Shown here piece by piece: positions 1-6,586 of a stretch of DNA of 11,090 nt (positions are counted from its first letter, which is position 1; the number at the start of each line of letters is the position of its first letter). The translations under genes were made by a program, and so were the position numbers. Below the pieces are notes generated by a model. The model was given only the letters and a program-made list of their open reading frames with translations. It was not told the DNA's origin and ran no database searches. The DNA lies in assembly GCA_945866285.1 (NCBI GenBank), contig CAMBHC010000054.1, positions 1-11,090 of the forward strand, written 5' to 3'. Source of the stretch: Candidatus Sulfopaludibacter sp. SbA3 (GTDB lineage: Bacteria; Acidobacteriota; Vicinamibacteria; Vicinamibacterales; UBA2999).

Positions 1-69
1 GGCGTTGGTCAACAGGCGCGGCGGCACGTAGGTGGCCAGGCTCTTGATCTCTACTCGGCGGACGTTCAA
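1..69 (-). CDS. 3-oxoacyl-ACP synthase III (FabH-like), N-terminal fragment
   Basis: Only the first 23 codons are inside the window; the gene continues past the left edge. Reading the minus strand from a TTG at 69-67, the peptide includes SLATYVPPRLLTNA, which matches the very start of ketoacyl-ACP synthase III enzymes (typically I-x-G-x-G-x-Y-L-P-x-R-V-L-T-N-A-D). This family condenses acyl-CoA with malonyl-ACP to start fatty acid synthesis in the cytoplasm, or acts in related secondary pathways. The catalytic Cys-His-Asn lie outside the window, so activity cannot be judged. The TTG start overlaps the ruvB stop codon as TTGA, implying translational coupling to the ruv operon. The assignment rests on a short stretch; the family call is likely, the exact role (housekeeping FabH or a paralogue) is open. 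Confidence 0.65.
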   Translation of the reverse strand, partial: MNVRRVEIKSLATYVPPRLLTNA

Positions 70-1079
70 AACAACCCCCTCCCGGGCATCGTGTGCCCGA
101 AATACTCGTAGGCGCGCGCCGTCGCAATCCGGCCGCGCGATGTCCGCTCCAGGAAGCCGATCTGGATCAGATACGGCTCGTACATGTCTTCGATGGCATC
201 GGCCTCTTCACTGAGCGCCGCCGCCAGGCTGCCCAACCCCACCGGGCCGCCATTGAACTTCTCGATGATCGTCAGCACCAGCCGGCGATCGCTCTCATCG
301 AACCCATACTGATCAACATCGAGCAGGGTCATCGCCGCGCGCGCCACGTCCACCGTGACGCGGCCATCGGCGCGGACTTGCGCGTAGTCGCGGACCCGGC
401 GCAGCAAGCGGTTCACGATCCGCGGGGTACCGCGCGACCTCGCCGCGATCTCCTTCGCGGCCTCCCCGTCCATGGGCACGCCCAGGATGCGCGCCGAGCG
501 GCGCACAATCTCTTCGATGTCGCGAGCATCGTAGAAATCGAGGCGATGGACGATGCCGAAGCGCGCGCGCAAGGGTGACGTCAGCAGCCCGGCGCGAGTG
601 GTGGCGCCAATCAGCGTGAACGGCTCGACCGGCACCTTCACCGACCGGGCCCCCGGGCCCTGGCCAATCACGATGTCGAGTTCGAAATCCTCCATCGCGG
701 GATACAGGATCTCCTCGATCGCCGGCGACATGCGGTGGATCTCGTCGATGAACAGCACTTCGCGCGGCTGCAGGTTCGACAGGATGCCCGCGAGATCGCC
801 CGGCTTCTCGATCACGGGCCCCGAGGTGGTGCGGATCGGCACGCCGAGTTCGTTGGCGATCACATACGCCAGCGTCGTCTTGCCGAGACCTGGCGGGCCA
901 TAGAGCAGCGCATGATCGAGGTGCTCGCCGCGCTGTTTCGCAGCGGTAATCGACACGTGCAGTTGTTCGCGGACGCGGTCCTGGCCGATGTACTCGTCCA
1001 AGCGCCGCGGACGGAGGCCGGCCTCCTCCTGCGCATCCTCAGCCACGCGTGACGGCGTCGTCAGGCGCTGGTCAGGCAC
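66..1079 (-). CDS. ruvB: Holliday junction branch migration ATPase RuvB
   Basis: RuvB is the hexameric AAA+ motor that, with RuvA, drives branch migration of Holliday junctions during recombinational repair. The 337-residue length is normal. Visible landmarks: the family N-terminal segment RPRRLDEYIGQ (about 23-33), Walker A GPPGLGKTT (61-69), Walker B LFIDEIH with D112-E113, the sensor region GATTRAG (158-164), and the arginine-finger segment SPLRARFG (168-175), followed by the lid and a C-terminal winged-helix DNA-binding domain (PYLIQIGFLERTSRGR). The start is GTG at 1079-1077 with AAGGAT 7 nt upstream, overlapping the end of ruvA by 8 bp. Downstream its TGA overlaps the TTG of the ketoacyl synthase gene. 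Nothing is truncated or missing; the identification is secure. Confidence 0.98.
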   Translation of the reverse strand: MPDQRLTTPSRVAEDAQEEAGLRPRRLDEYIGQDRVREQLHVSITAAKQRGEHLDHALLYGPPGLGKTTLAYVIANELGVPIRTTSGPVIEKPGDLAGILSNLQPREVLFIDEIHRMSPAIEEILYPAMEDFELDIVIGQGPGARSVKVPVEPFTLIGATTRAGLLTSPLRARFGIVHRLDFYDARDIEEIVRRSARILGVPMDGEAAKEIAARSRGTPRIVNRLLRRVRDYAQVRADGRVTVDVARAAMTLLDVDQYGFDESDRRLVLTIIEKFNGGPVGLGSLAAALSEEADAIEDMYEPYLIQIGFLERTSRGRIATARAYEYFGHTMPGRGLF

Positions 1080-1665
1080 GGGAGAGATCCTTCAACGCCG
1101 ACCGCAGGACGTCCTCAAACCGCTGCTCGCCAACATTGTCCACCAGCTTGTCGAGTGACTTGTCGACCGCCTGCCGATGGTAGCCGAGATTGGTCAGCGC
1201 CGACACCAGATCGTCGCGCAAGGCGTCGCCCGGCGAGGGCGTCGCGTCACTCGCGACCATGGCCTTCGGCAGGCGGTCGCGCAGCTCCACGCACATCCGC
1301 TCCGCCGTCTTCTTGCCAACACCGGGAATGCCGGTAAGCCTGGCGAGGTCATTGCGCTGAATCGCGCCGACAAGGTCCTTCGTCTCGATCCCAGACAGCA
1401 CGGACAACGCCAGCTTCGGCCCGATCCCGCTGACCGCAATCAGCCGCTCGAACATGCTGAGCTCGAGCGCCGTCGCAAACCCATACAGCGACAGCTGGTC
1501 TTCACGAACATGCGTGTGGATGCGGAGCGCAATCTCGGAACCCGGATCGCCGGCGGTATAGAAGGTCGACAGCGGCACCTGCACGTCGTAACCAACACCA
1601 GCCACATCGACGATCAGGCGGTTGGGATGCTTCTCGAACACCTGGCCCCGCAGCAACGCGATCAT
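1072..1665 (-). CDS. ruvA: Holliday junction DNA helicase subunit RuvA
   Basis: RuvA binds four-way junctions as a tetramer and loads RuvB. The 197 residues show the N-terminal OB-fold (MIALLRGQVFEK... with VAGVGYDVQVP and the HVREDQLSLYGF signature at about 52-63), two helix-hairpin-helix motifs (SGIGPKLALSVLSG near 79-91 and TGIPGVGKKTAERM near 111-124), a linker, and the C-terminal domain III that contacts RuvB (LGYHRQAVDKSLDKL). The ATG at 1665-1663 overlaps the ruvC stop as ATGA and no clear Shine-Dalgarno is seen, so translation is probably coupled to ruvC. Its end overlaps the ruvB start by 8 bp. Length and domain order are typical. Confidence 0.97.
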   Translation of the reverse strand: MIALLRGQVFEKHPNRLIVDVAGVGYDVQVPLSTFYTAGDPGSEIALRIHTHVREDQLSLYGFATALELSMFERLIAVSGIGPKLALSVLSGIETKDLVGAIQRNDLARLTGIPGVGKKTAERMCVELRDRLPKAMVASDATPSPGDALRDDLVSALTNLGYHRQAVDKSLDKLVDNVGEQRFEDVLRSALKDLSRA

Positions 1666-2213
1666 CTGACCGCCGCCGGCTTGTAGTGGCGCCAGCTGGT
1701 CTCGGCCTTGGTCCCCTTGGATGCAGGCCGTCCCTTTGACGTGCCCTTGCCGGCATGCAGGTGACAGATTGCGACCGCCAGCGCATCCGCCGCGTCGTGC
1801 GGCGTGGGAACAGCGTCGAGACCCAACAACAGCTTTACCATTTGCCCGACCTGAGCCTTTTCCGCGCGCCCGTATCCAACCACCGATCGCTTGATCTCGG
1901 CCGGAGTGTATTCAATGACGGTGACGCCCGCCTCGGTAGCTGCCAGCATGGCGACTCCGCGCGCATGCCCCAGCTTCAGGGCGCTGCGCGCGTTCACCGC
2001 GTGAAAAATGCTTTCGATGACGACGAAGTCGGGACGCTGCGCAGCGATGTGAGCAGAAAGTTCGCGATAGATGATCGAGAGCTGCTCGGGAAAGGTGGCG
2101 GCGACCCCGGCGCGGACGGCTCCGCACGCCACCAGCTGGTGGCGCCGGCCGTCGCTGTCCACGCAGCCGTAGCCGGTGCACTGCGAGCCGGGGTCGATGC
2201 CGAACACTCTCAC
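1662..2213 (-). CDS. ruvC: Holliday junction resolvase RuvC
   Basis: RuvC is the dimeric endonuclease that cuts Holliday junctions symmetrically after RuvAB branch migration. I chose the GTG at 2213-2211, giving 183 residues beginning VRVFGIDPGSQCTGYG; it overlaps the yebC stop as GTGA. A longer reading from 2261 adds 16 residues that lie inside yebC and look unrelated to the family. With this start the four catalytic acids fall where expected in the RNase H-like fold: D7 (GIDPG), E67 (VVIES), D140 and D143 (HDAADALA). The last 25-30 residues form a basic tail (GKGTSKGRPASKGTK...) slightly longer than in E. coli RuvC. It sits between yebC and ruvA in one coupled operon. Confidence 0.97.
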   Translation of the reverse strand: MRVFGIDPGSQCTGYGCVDSDGRRHQLVACGAVRAGVAATFPEQLSIIYRELSAHIAAQRPDFVVIESIFHAVNARSALKLGHARGVAMLAATEAGVTVIEYTPAEIKRSVVGYGRAEKAQVGQMVKLLLGLDAVPTPHDAADALAVAICHLHAGKGTSKGRPASKGTKAETSWRHYKPAAVR

Positions 2214-2959
2214 GCCAGCGAGGCCTCGATCTCCTTTTCCTCGATGTCGAAGTTCGACCACACCTGCTTGACGTCCTCGTGGTCGTCGAGCGCGTCCATC
2301 AGCCGAATCATCTGGTTGGCGGGACCGCCAGTGAGCTTCACGTAGTTCGCCGGCAGCATGGCCACCTGCGCGCTCGCCGGCTCAACGCCCGAGCCCTTGA
2401 TCGCGTCGCGAACCGCTTCAAACGCGGCCGGGTCGCTCAGCACTTCCCAGCTCTCGCCTTCGTCCTGCACGTCGTCCGCGCCGGCTTCGAGGGCAATGTT
2501 CAGCAGTTTTTCCTCGTCGGCCTTGGCCTTCTCGACGACGATCAGGCCCCTCTTGGAGAACATCCAGGCCACCGAGTTGGTGGCGCCAAGGTTGCCGGCA
2601 TGCTTTTCGAGCATGTGGCGCAACTCGCCGACCGTCCGGTTCTTGTTGTCGGTCAGCGTCTCGATGATCAACGCCGAGCCGCCGGGGCCATAGGCCTCGT
2701 AGGTGATCTCGTCGTACATCACGCCCGGCAGCTCGCCGGTGCCGCGCAAGATCGCCTTCTTGATGTTGTCGGCGGGCATGTTCACTTCTTTGGCCGCCGC
2801 AATGATGGTCCGCAGGCGCGGGTTCATGCCCGGATCACCGCCGCCGCTACGGGCAGCCACGGTGAGTTCCTTGATCAGGCGCGTGAAAACCTTGCCGCGC
2901 TTGGCGTCGGCCGCGCCCTTCTTGTGCTTGATTGTGTGCCACTTGGAATGGCCGGACAT
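2210..2959 (-). CDS. yebC: YebC/PmpR (TACO1) family protein
   Basis: At 249 residues this is a full-length YebC-family protein. It opens with the family signature MSGHSKWHTIKHKKGAADAK, followed by a helical domain (GKVFTRLIKELTVAAR, NPRLRTIIAAAKEVNMPADNI) and the conserved YEAYGPGG and TDNKNRTVGELRHM segments. Members were long annotated as transcriptional regulators; the mitochondrial homologue TACO1 is a translational activator, and recent work on bacterial members points to relief of ribosome stalling. Which role applies here cannot be read from sequence. The ATG at 2959-2957 has an excellent GAGGAG Shine-Dalgarno (2972-2967) with 7 nt spacing, so this is the probable head of the yebC-ruvCAB operon, a common neighbourhood in bacteria. 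Its TGA overlaps the ruvC GTG. Confidence 0.96.
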   Translation of the reverse strand: MSGHSKWHTIKHKKGAADAKRGKVFTRLIKELTVAARSGGGDPGMNPRLRTIIAAAKEVNMPADNIKKAILRGTGELPGVMYDEITYEAYGPGGSALIIETLTDNKNRTVGELRHMLEKHAGNLGATNSVAWMFSKRGLIVVEKAKADEEKLLNIALEAGADDVQDEGESWEVLSDPAAFEAVRDAIKGSGVEPASAQVAMLPANYVKLTGGPANQMIRLMDALDDHEDVKQVWSNFDIEEKEIEASLA

Positions 2960-2987
2960 GCGGTGACTCCTCGGAAAGGCCGTAGGG

Positions 2988-3005
2988 ACGAACCTTTAGG
3001 TTCGT
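2988..3005. other. Short perfect hairpin upstream of yebC
   Basis: ACGAACCT at 2988-2995 and AGGTTCGT at 2998-3005 are exact reverse complements; as RNA this gives a 7-bp stem closed by a four-base loop. It lies in the 66-bp gap between the methyltransferase stop (3026) and the yebC start (2959). No T-run follows on either strand, so a classical intrinsic terminator is unlikely. It could be a 5'-UTR element of the yebC operon, an RNA-processing site, or one copy of a dispersed palindromic repeat. Another full copy was not seen in this window. Confidence 0.5.
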
Positions 3006-3025
3006 ACAGGGTAGAAATGGCTATG

Positions 3026-3793
3026 TTACCCCCGCCGGGCCAGGATGATCCAGACTTCGGAGCGAAGGTCCCACGGCCCACCCCGATAGTCGCCCAGCAG
3101 GGCCGACACCTCAAGGCCGGCCTTTTCGAGCCGGCGGACCATCTGCGGCACGGTCAGGGTTCGGAAAGCGAGGCCGAACTTCTGACGCACGGCATTCTTG
3201 CCGCGGCCCTCCACGAACTCCTGCTCGAAGCGGGTGATCTGCTTCGCCCGGTCCTGGACAACCGATTCCACCAGCGTGATGGGCTTGCCGTTGGGACCCC
3301 GCTTGCCGCGCATGCTGATGCGCTTGGAATACTCGTCCCAGGCCGGCAAGTCAGCGACCAGCTCCAGTCCGAAAGTCCCTTTTCTTGTCAGCCCGCGTGA
3401 CACGGCCGCCAACGTCTTGGTGAGATCGCGCTCGACCAGCAGCGACTGCAGGATGCCGTAGGGCGCCATCACGAGCGGGAACGACTTGTCGGGAAAGGGC
3501 AGGAACCGGATGTCGCCTCGGACCAGTTGGACCTGTGACTGCAACCGGGCCCGTCGCACGCGCTTGCGGGCGCGATCCAGCATGGGCTGCGACCGGTCAA
3601 TGCCGACCACGGTCGTGCCGTTGCGGGCCACGGGCAGCGCCACGCGGCCGGTGCCGCAGCCCAGCTCAAGGACCGGGCCCCTGACCGTCGAGGCCATGTG
3701 CTTCCAGAACGCGATGTCACGGCGGCCGACCGTCTGGGCGTTTTCCCAGTCGTAATACGCCGCGTACTCGTCCCAGCCGTGCCAGCCTTCCAT
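3026..3793 (-). CDS. Class I SAM-dependent methyltransferase
   Basis: The ATG at 3793-3791 gives 255 residues (MEGWHGWDEYAAYYDWENA...). The Rossmann SAM-binding core is clear: motif I VLELGCGTGRVALPVA (41-56, E43-x-G-x-G-x-G49), the acidic residue ending strand 2 in VVGIDRS (D66), and the GDIRFLPFPDKSFPLVMAPYG segment covering motifs III-IV. It is a cytoplasmic methyltransferase of the broad Methyltransf_25/11 type; the substrate cannot be assigned. The reading frame can be extended upstream to 4099, but that stretch is antisense to the thioesterase gene and does not look like the family, so it is rejected. The gene is divergent from the thioesterase with only 30 bp between starts and has no obvious Shine-Dalgarno. 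It ends 66 bp before yebC, on the same strand, so read-through into the ruv operon is possible. Confidence 0.85.
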   Translation of the reverse strand: MEGWHGWDEYAAYYDWENAQTVGRRDIAFWKHMASTVRGPVLELGCGTGRVALPVARNGTTVVGIDRSQPMLDRARKRVRRARLQSQVQLVRGDIRFLPFPDKSFPLVMAPYGILQSLLVERDLTKTLAAVSRGLTRKGTFGLELVADLPAWDEYSKRISMRGKRGPNGKPITLVESVVQDRAKQITRFEQEFVEGRGKNAVRQKFGLAFRTLTVPQMVRRLEKAGLEVSALLGDYRGGPWDLRSEVWIILARRG

Positions 3794-3823
3794 GCTCGTG
3801 GCTAAGAGTTTACAGTTAACGCC
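3794..3823. promoter_or_regulatory. Overlapping divergent promoters (methyltransferase / thioesterase)
   Basis: The 30 bp between two divergent start codons must hold both promoters. On plus, TACAGT (3811-3816) fits a -10 hexamer and is followed by exactly 7 nt before the ATG at 3824, so the transcript would start at or next to the start codon (leaderless). On minus, TAAACT (3812-3807) lies 13 nt before the ATG at 3793. Neither gene has a Shine-Dalgarno, and no convincing -35 is visible. Assignment is from motif and spacing only. Confidence 0.5.
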
Positions 3824-4285
3824 ATGCCGAGCTTCTTTCAGATTCGCAAGAAGGTGCATTGGTCCGACACCGACGCGGCCGGCGTGGTGTGGTTTCCGAA
3901 CTTCCTCGGCTGGTTCGAAGACGCGGAAGAGGAGCTGTTCGCGTCGCTGGGGCGGTCGCGGCAGTCGCTGCTCGACTCGCACCAGTTCGGCATGCCTCGG
4001 GTCGAGGTGCACTCCAAATTCCGCGCCCCCGCGCGGGCGGGCCAGATCGTCCGAGTCGGCAGCAGCACCACGGTCGAGAACCCGCGCCGCCTGCACCACG
4101 CCTTCGAGATTCGCGACGATGCGACGGCACAGTTACTGGCCGAAGGATTCGTCCGGGTCGCGTGCGTGGATTTATCGACCTGGTCCGCTCGCGATCTGCC
4201 CGACGACGTGCTGCGGCTGGTCTCGGGCCTGCCGGACCTGGCCGAACGCCAGGCGCGTGGCGCCGTCGAACTGCCCTGGACGTAG
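3824..4285 (+). CDS. Hotdog-fold acyl-CoA thioesterase (YbgC / 4-hydroxybenzoyl-CoA thioesterase type)
   Basis: This 153-residue protein is a single hotdog domain. The N-terminal signature WSDTDAAGVVWFPNFLGW (13-30) closely parallels the 4-hydroxybenzoyl-CoA thioesterase active site, and D17 sits where that enzyme's catalytic aspartate is. The helix FEDAEEELFASLG and the strand with PRVEVHSKFRAPARAGQ complete the fold. Such enzymes hydrolyse acyl-CoA or aroyl-CoA thioesters in the cytoplasm; the acyl group is not predictable. The ATG at 3824 is preceded by a putative leaderless -10 and no Shine-Dalgarno. The stop is 2 bp before the serine hydrolase start, so the two are probably one transcript. 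Tol-Pal genes, the usual neighbours of true ybgC, are absent, so I do not use that symbol. Confidence 0.88.
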   Translation: MPSFFQIRKKVHWSDTDAAGVVWFPNFLGWFEDAEEELFASLGRSRQSLLDSHQFGMPRVEVHSKFRAPARAGQIVRVGSSTTVENPRRLHHAFEIRDDATAQLLAEGFVRVACVDLSTWSARDLPDDVLRLVSGLPDLAERQARGAVELPWT

Positions 4286-4287
4286 GC

Positions 4288-6171
4288 ATGAACAGGAGAT
4301 CAAGAGATAAGAAGCATTTGATCATCTGGCTCTTAGTCTTCTGGTCTCCTGCTGTGTTATTGATCGCGCAGGAGCCGGGCGACCCGTGGCCGACGACCGT
4401 TGACCAGTTCCGCTCGGCCGTCCAGAAGGTGCTCGTCGACACCGGTGTGCCAGGCGCCGGCCTCGCGCTGGTGCGCCAGGCGGGTGTCGAATGGGCGGGA
4501 GGTGTCGGACTGGCCGATCGGGATCGCCGCACGCCGGTCACGGGCGACACGCACTTCCGCGCCGGATCAATCAGCAAGACCTTCATTGCGATGGCGCTTG
4601 TCCAGCTTTCGGAGGACGGCGACCTCGACCTCGATACGCCACTGGCTGAGGTTGCCTCGGAGGTGCCGTTCAACAACCCGTGGGAGGCCGGCCATCCGGT
4701 GCGGGTCATTCACCTGCTGCAACACACCGCCGGCTTCGACGACATGCACTTCAACGAGATCTACAACCGGCTCGATCCAGCGGATCTGCCGCTGCTCGAC
4801 GTGCTGCGCCGCAACCCGCACTCGCGCGATGTCCGCTGGCGGCCCGGAACGCGCGTGTCGTACTCCAACCCCGGCTACGGCGTCGCCGGCTACCTGATCG
4901 AGAAGATCACCGGCCGGCCGTACGAAGAGTTCATCACCGAGCGCACCTTCACGCCGATCGGCATGGCGACCAGCAGCTTTCACCTGACGCGCGCCGACGA
5001 GGCACTGTTGGCGAAGGGCTATCGCGATCGCTCCGGGCCGGCGGTGCCGTACTCGCAGATCTACCTGCGCCCCGCGGGCAACCTCCACACCTCGCCGGCG
5101 GAACTCGGCAAGTTTGTCCACGTGCTGCTCAATTGGGGCGAGAACGCCGACGACCTCGTGATCGATCCGGAGTACCTGAGCAACATGGAGCACCCGCGCA
5201 GTTCGCTGGCGTCCGACGCGGGGCTGCGCGTCGGCTACGGCTCGGCCATCGCCGCGTCCACGACCGAAGGCTTCCCCATGCTGGGCCACGGCGGCGGCAT
5301 CGACGGCTTCTCTTCGCTCTACGCCTACTCGGCCGCCCGCGATGTCGGCTACGTGGTGTTGCTGAACTCGACGCACTCACCGGAGGCCATGCGGCGGATT
5401 TCCCAACTGGCCGTACGCTACCTGAAGGCCGACGTGGAACCGCCAGCCAAGCCGCGGGTCGCGTTGCCTGCGGGCGTCCTGGAACGCTACCAGGGGTACT
5501 ACCATCCGGCCAATCCGCGGAACCAGGCAGTGATGTTCCTCGAGTGGCTCGTGACCGGGACCACGGTCACGACGACGGCCACGGGCCTGCGTCTCGCTCC
5601 GGTGTTCGGCAAGGCGGACGACCTGATTCCGGTGGCCAACAACCTGTTCCGGCGTGAGGCCGATGCGGACGCGACGCTGGTGTTCACCCCTGATGAACTG
5701 GGTGCCATGGTGTTGACCGGCGGCATGACCTATTCCGAGCGGCGGCCGCGCTGGCTGATCGAGATCGTCCGCTGGTCGGTGCTCGGATCGTTAGCCCTCG
5801 TTCTGACGCCAGTCGCACTGCTGGTCGCCTGGGGCATTCACGCGAAGCGCGCGACCCCGTCGGGCTTCTGGTGGACGAAGAGCTCGCTCCTGCTCGGCAG
5901 CGCCGGCGTGCTGTTGATCGTGCTCGGCGTGATGAACGTGTCTGACCTCAGTCTCGGCACGCAGAACGTGTGGACCGCCGCCATCTTCGTGGGCTCCCTC
6001 CTGCTGCCGACCGCCGCGATCCTGTCGCTGCTGTTCGCGCTCGACGCGTGGCGGCGCGGCGCAGGTCCCTGGCTCCGCGCCTACGCCCTCATCGTGTCGC
6101 TGGCAGCGTGCGTGCTCACGGCCTACCTGGCCTACTGGAGCATGCTGGCCTTCCGCCCATGGGCCTTCTAG
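4288..6171 (+). CDS. Exported serine hydrolase (beta-lactamase/CubicO family) with four C-terminal membrane helices
   Basis: From the ATG at 4288 the product has 627 residues. A basic n-region (MNRRSRDKK) and hydrophobic core (LIIWLLVFW...VLLIAQ) form a signal peptide, with cleavage plausible near residue 25. The serine hydrolase domain (roughly 35-380) has all three class C-type motifs: S94-I-S-K97 (nucleophile and general base), Y192-S-N194, and H334-G-G. A linker domain (about 400-485) leads to four probable transmembrane helices, about 495-517, 532-550, 561-585 and 597-622. The catalytic domain should therefore sit outside the cytoplasmic membrane. Relatives include DD-peptidases, esterases and peptidases; real beta-lactamase activity is not implied. 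It begins 2 bp after the thioesterase, and its TAG overlaps the stop of the convergent 116-aa gene (CTAG). The first codons lie in an imperfect inverted repeat, listed separately. Confidence 0.9.
   Translation: MNRRSRDKKHLIIWLLVFWSPAVLLIAQEPGDPWPTTVDQFRSAVQKVLVDTGVPGAGLALVRQAGVEWAGGVGLADRDRRTPVTGDTHFRAGSISKTFIAMALVQLSEDGDLDLDTPLAEVASEVPFNNPWEAGHPVRVIHLLQHTAGFDDMHFNEIYNRLDPADLPLLDVLRRNPHSRDVRWRPGTRVSYSNPGYGVAGYLIEKITGRPYEEFITERTFTPIGMATSSFHLTRADEALLAKGYRDRSGPAVPYSQIYLRPAGNLHTSPAELGKFVHVLLNWGENADDLVIDPEYLSNMEHPRSSLASDAGLRVGYGSAIAASTTEGFPMLGHGGGIDGFSSLYAYSAARDVGYVVLLNSTHSPEAMRRISQLAVRYLKADVEPPAKPRVALPAGVLERYQGYYHPANPRNQAVMFLEWLVTGTTVTTTATGLRLAPVFGKADDLIPVANNLFRREADADATLVFTPDELGAMVLTGGMTYSERRPRWLIEIVRWSVLGSLALVLTPVALLVAWGIHAKRATPSGFWWTKSSLLLGSAGVLLIVLGVMNVSDLSLGTQNVWTAAIFVGSLLLPTAAILSLLFALDAWRRGAGPWLRAYALIVSLAACVLTAYLAYWSMLAFRPWAF
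4291..4353. repeat. Imperfect inverted repeat over the signal-peptide codons
   Basis: Starting right after the ATG at 4288, the arm 4291-4316 (AACAGGAGATCAAGAGATAA...) matches the reverse complement of 4353-4327 (AGCAGGAGACCAGAAGACTA...) at most positions, with one extra base in the right arm and the palindrome TGATCA (4319-4324) at the centre. Several mismatches are G-U compatible. The stretch is clearly more AT-rich than its surroundings. It may form an mRNA hairpin next to the start codon, or be a repeat insertion recruited as signal-peptide sequence. Confidence 0.5.
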
Positions 6172-6518
6172 GCCCGTGACGTCGCGGGCCCCCGGTACTT
6201 CACCGACGCAAAGCCCACGATCAGGCCGACGATCGAGCCGGGCAGGACGATCTCCCAGAGATACGGACTACCGATCGTGACGAGGTAGGCAAAGAACGCG
6301 CGGACCGCCAATCCGACGGTCACAGTAATCGCCATCGACTGCGTCTTCTGCGCCACCAGGCCGATGATGGCGCCAGCCACCAGGCCCTTGAACATGGACC
6401 CGGCAACAATCACGCCGATCTGTGACGGGATCTCCGGACCTCCGGTGATAAGCGCGGTCAGGCCGTCGAAGATGCCGAGAAAGCCGCCAAGCAGCATCGC
6501 GAATACGGGTTTCTTCAT
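6168..6518 (-). CDS. Small glycine-rich integral membrane protein, function unknown
   Basis: The 116 residues are almost entirely hydrophobic: segments at about 4-24 (FAMLLGGFLGIFDGLTALI), 33-56 (IGVIVAGSMFKGLVAGAIIGLVA), 62-80 (MAITVTVGLAVRAFFAYLV) and 88-107 (WEIVLPGSIVGLIVGFASV) give three or four membrane helices with many small-residue GxxxG-like contacts. I do not recognise the family. The ATG at 6518-6516 has a perfect AGGAGG (6529-6524) with 5 nt spacing, so the start is well supported. It lies downstream of the 81-aa gene on the same strand, so both are probably co-transcribed, and it converges on the serine hydrolase with overlapping stop codons (CTAG, 6168-6171). A role in membrane transport or as a small partner protein would be guesswork. 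Confidence 0.8.
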   Translation of the reverse strand: MKKPVFAMLLGGFLGIFDGLTALITGGPEIPSQIGVIVAGSMFKGLVAGAIIGLVAQKTQSMAITVTVGLAVRAFFAYLVTIGSPYLWEIVLPGSIVGLIVGFASVKYRGPATSRA

Positions 6519-6586
6519 TCGTTCCTCCTGAAAGACCTGTTCAACATCGCGGACACGACCTTGTACAAGAACGGCGGATTCTTCAA
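6515..6586 (-). CDS. Possible 23-aa basic peptide tiled between two membrane-protein genes
   Basis: In the 64-bp gap between the 81-aa and 116-aa genes, a minus-strand frame from TTG (6586-6584) to TGA (6517-6515) encodes 23 residues (LKNPPFLYKVVSAM... then NRSFRRNE). Its TTG overlaps the upstream TGA as TTGA, and its TGA overlaps the downstream ATG as ATGA, the same junction style seen in the ruv operon. The net charge is positive. No Shine-Dalgarno is seen before the TTG, and the length is short enough for chance, so this is only a candidate. The downstream gene's AGGAGG lies inside it. Confidence 0.25.
   Translation of the reverse strand: MKNPPFLYKVVSAMLNRSFRRNE

Noticed and set aside
2279..3400. 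373-codon open frame on plus
   Set aside because: It lies antisense to yebC and the methyltransferase, both with clear family signatures; its translation is Arg/His/Leu-rich with no recognisable domain.
3794..4099. Upstream extension of the minus methyltransferase to 357 residues
   Set aside because: The added part is antisense to the thioesterase and crosses the promoter region; family similarity begins at the ATG at 3793.
3816..4709. 297-codon open frame on minus
   Set aside because: Crosses two real plus genes (thioesterase and serine hydrolase); composition is Arg/Ser/Pro-rich noise.
4567..5376. 269-codon open frame on minus
   Set aside because: Antisense to the serine hydrolase catalytic domain; a GC-rich mirror frame.
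6171..6190. GC hairpin GGCCCG / CGGGCC at the convergent stop codons
   Set aside because: Six-bp stem with no T-run on either strand and inside coding sequence; not enough for a terminator call in DNA this GC-rich.
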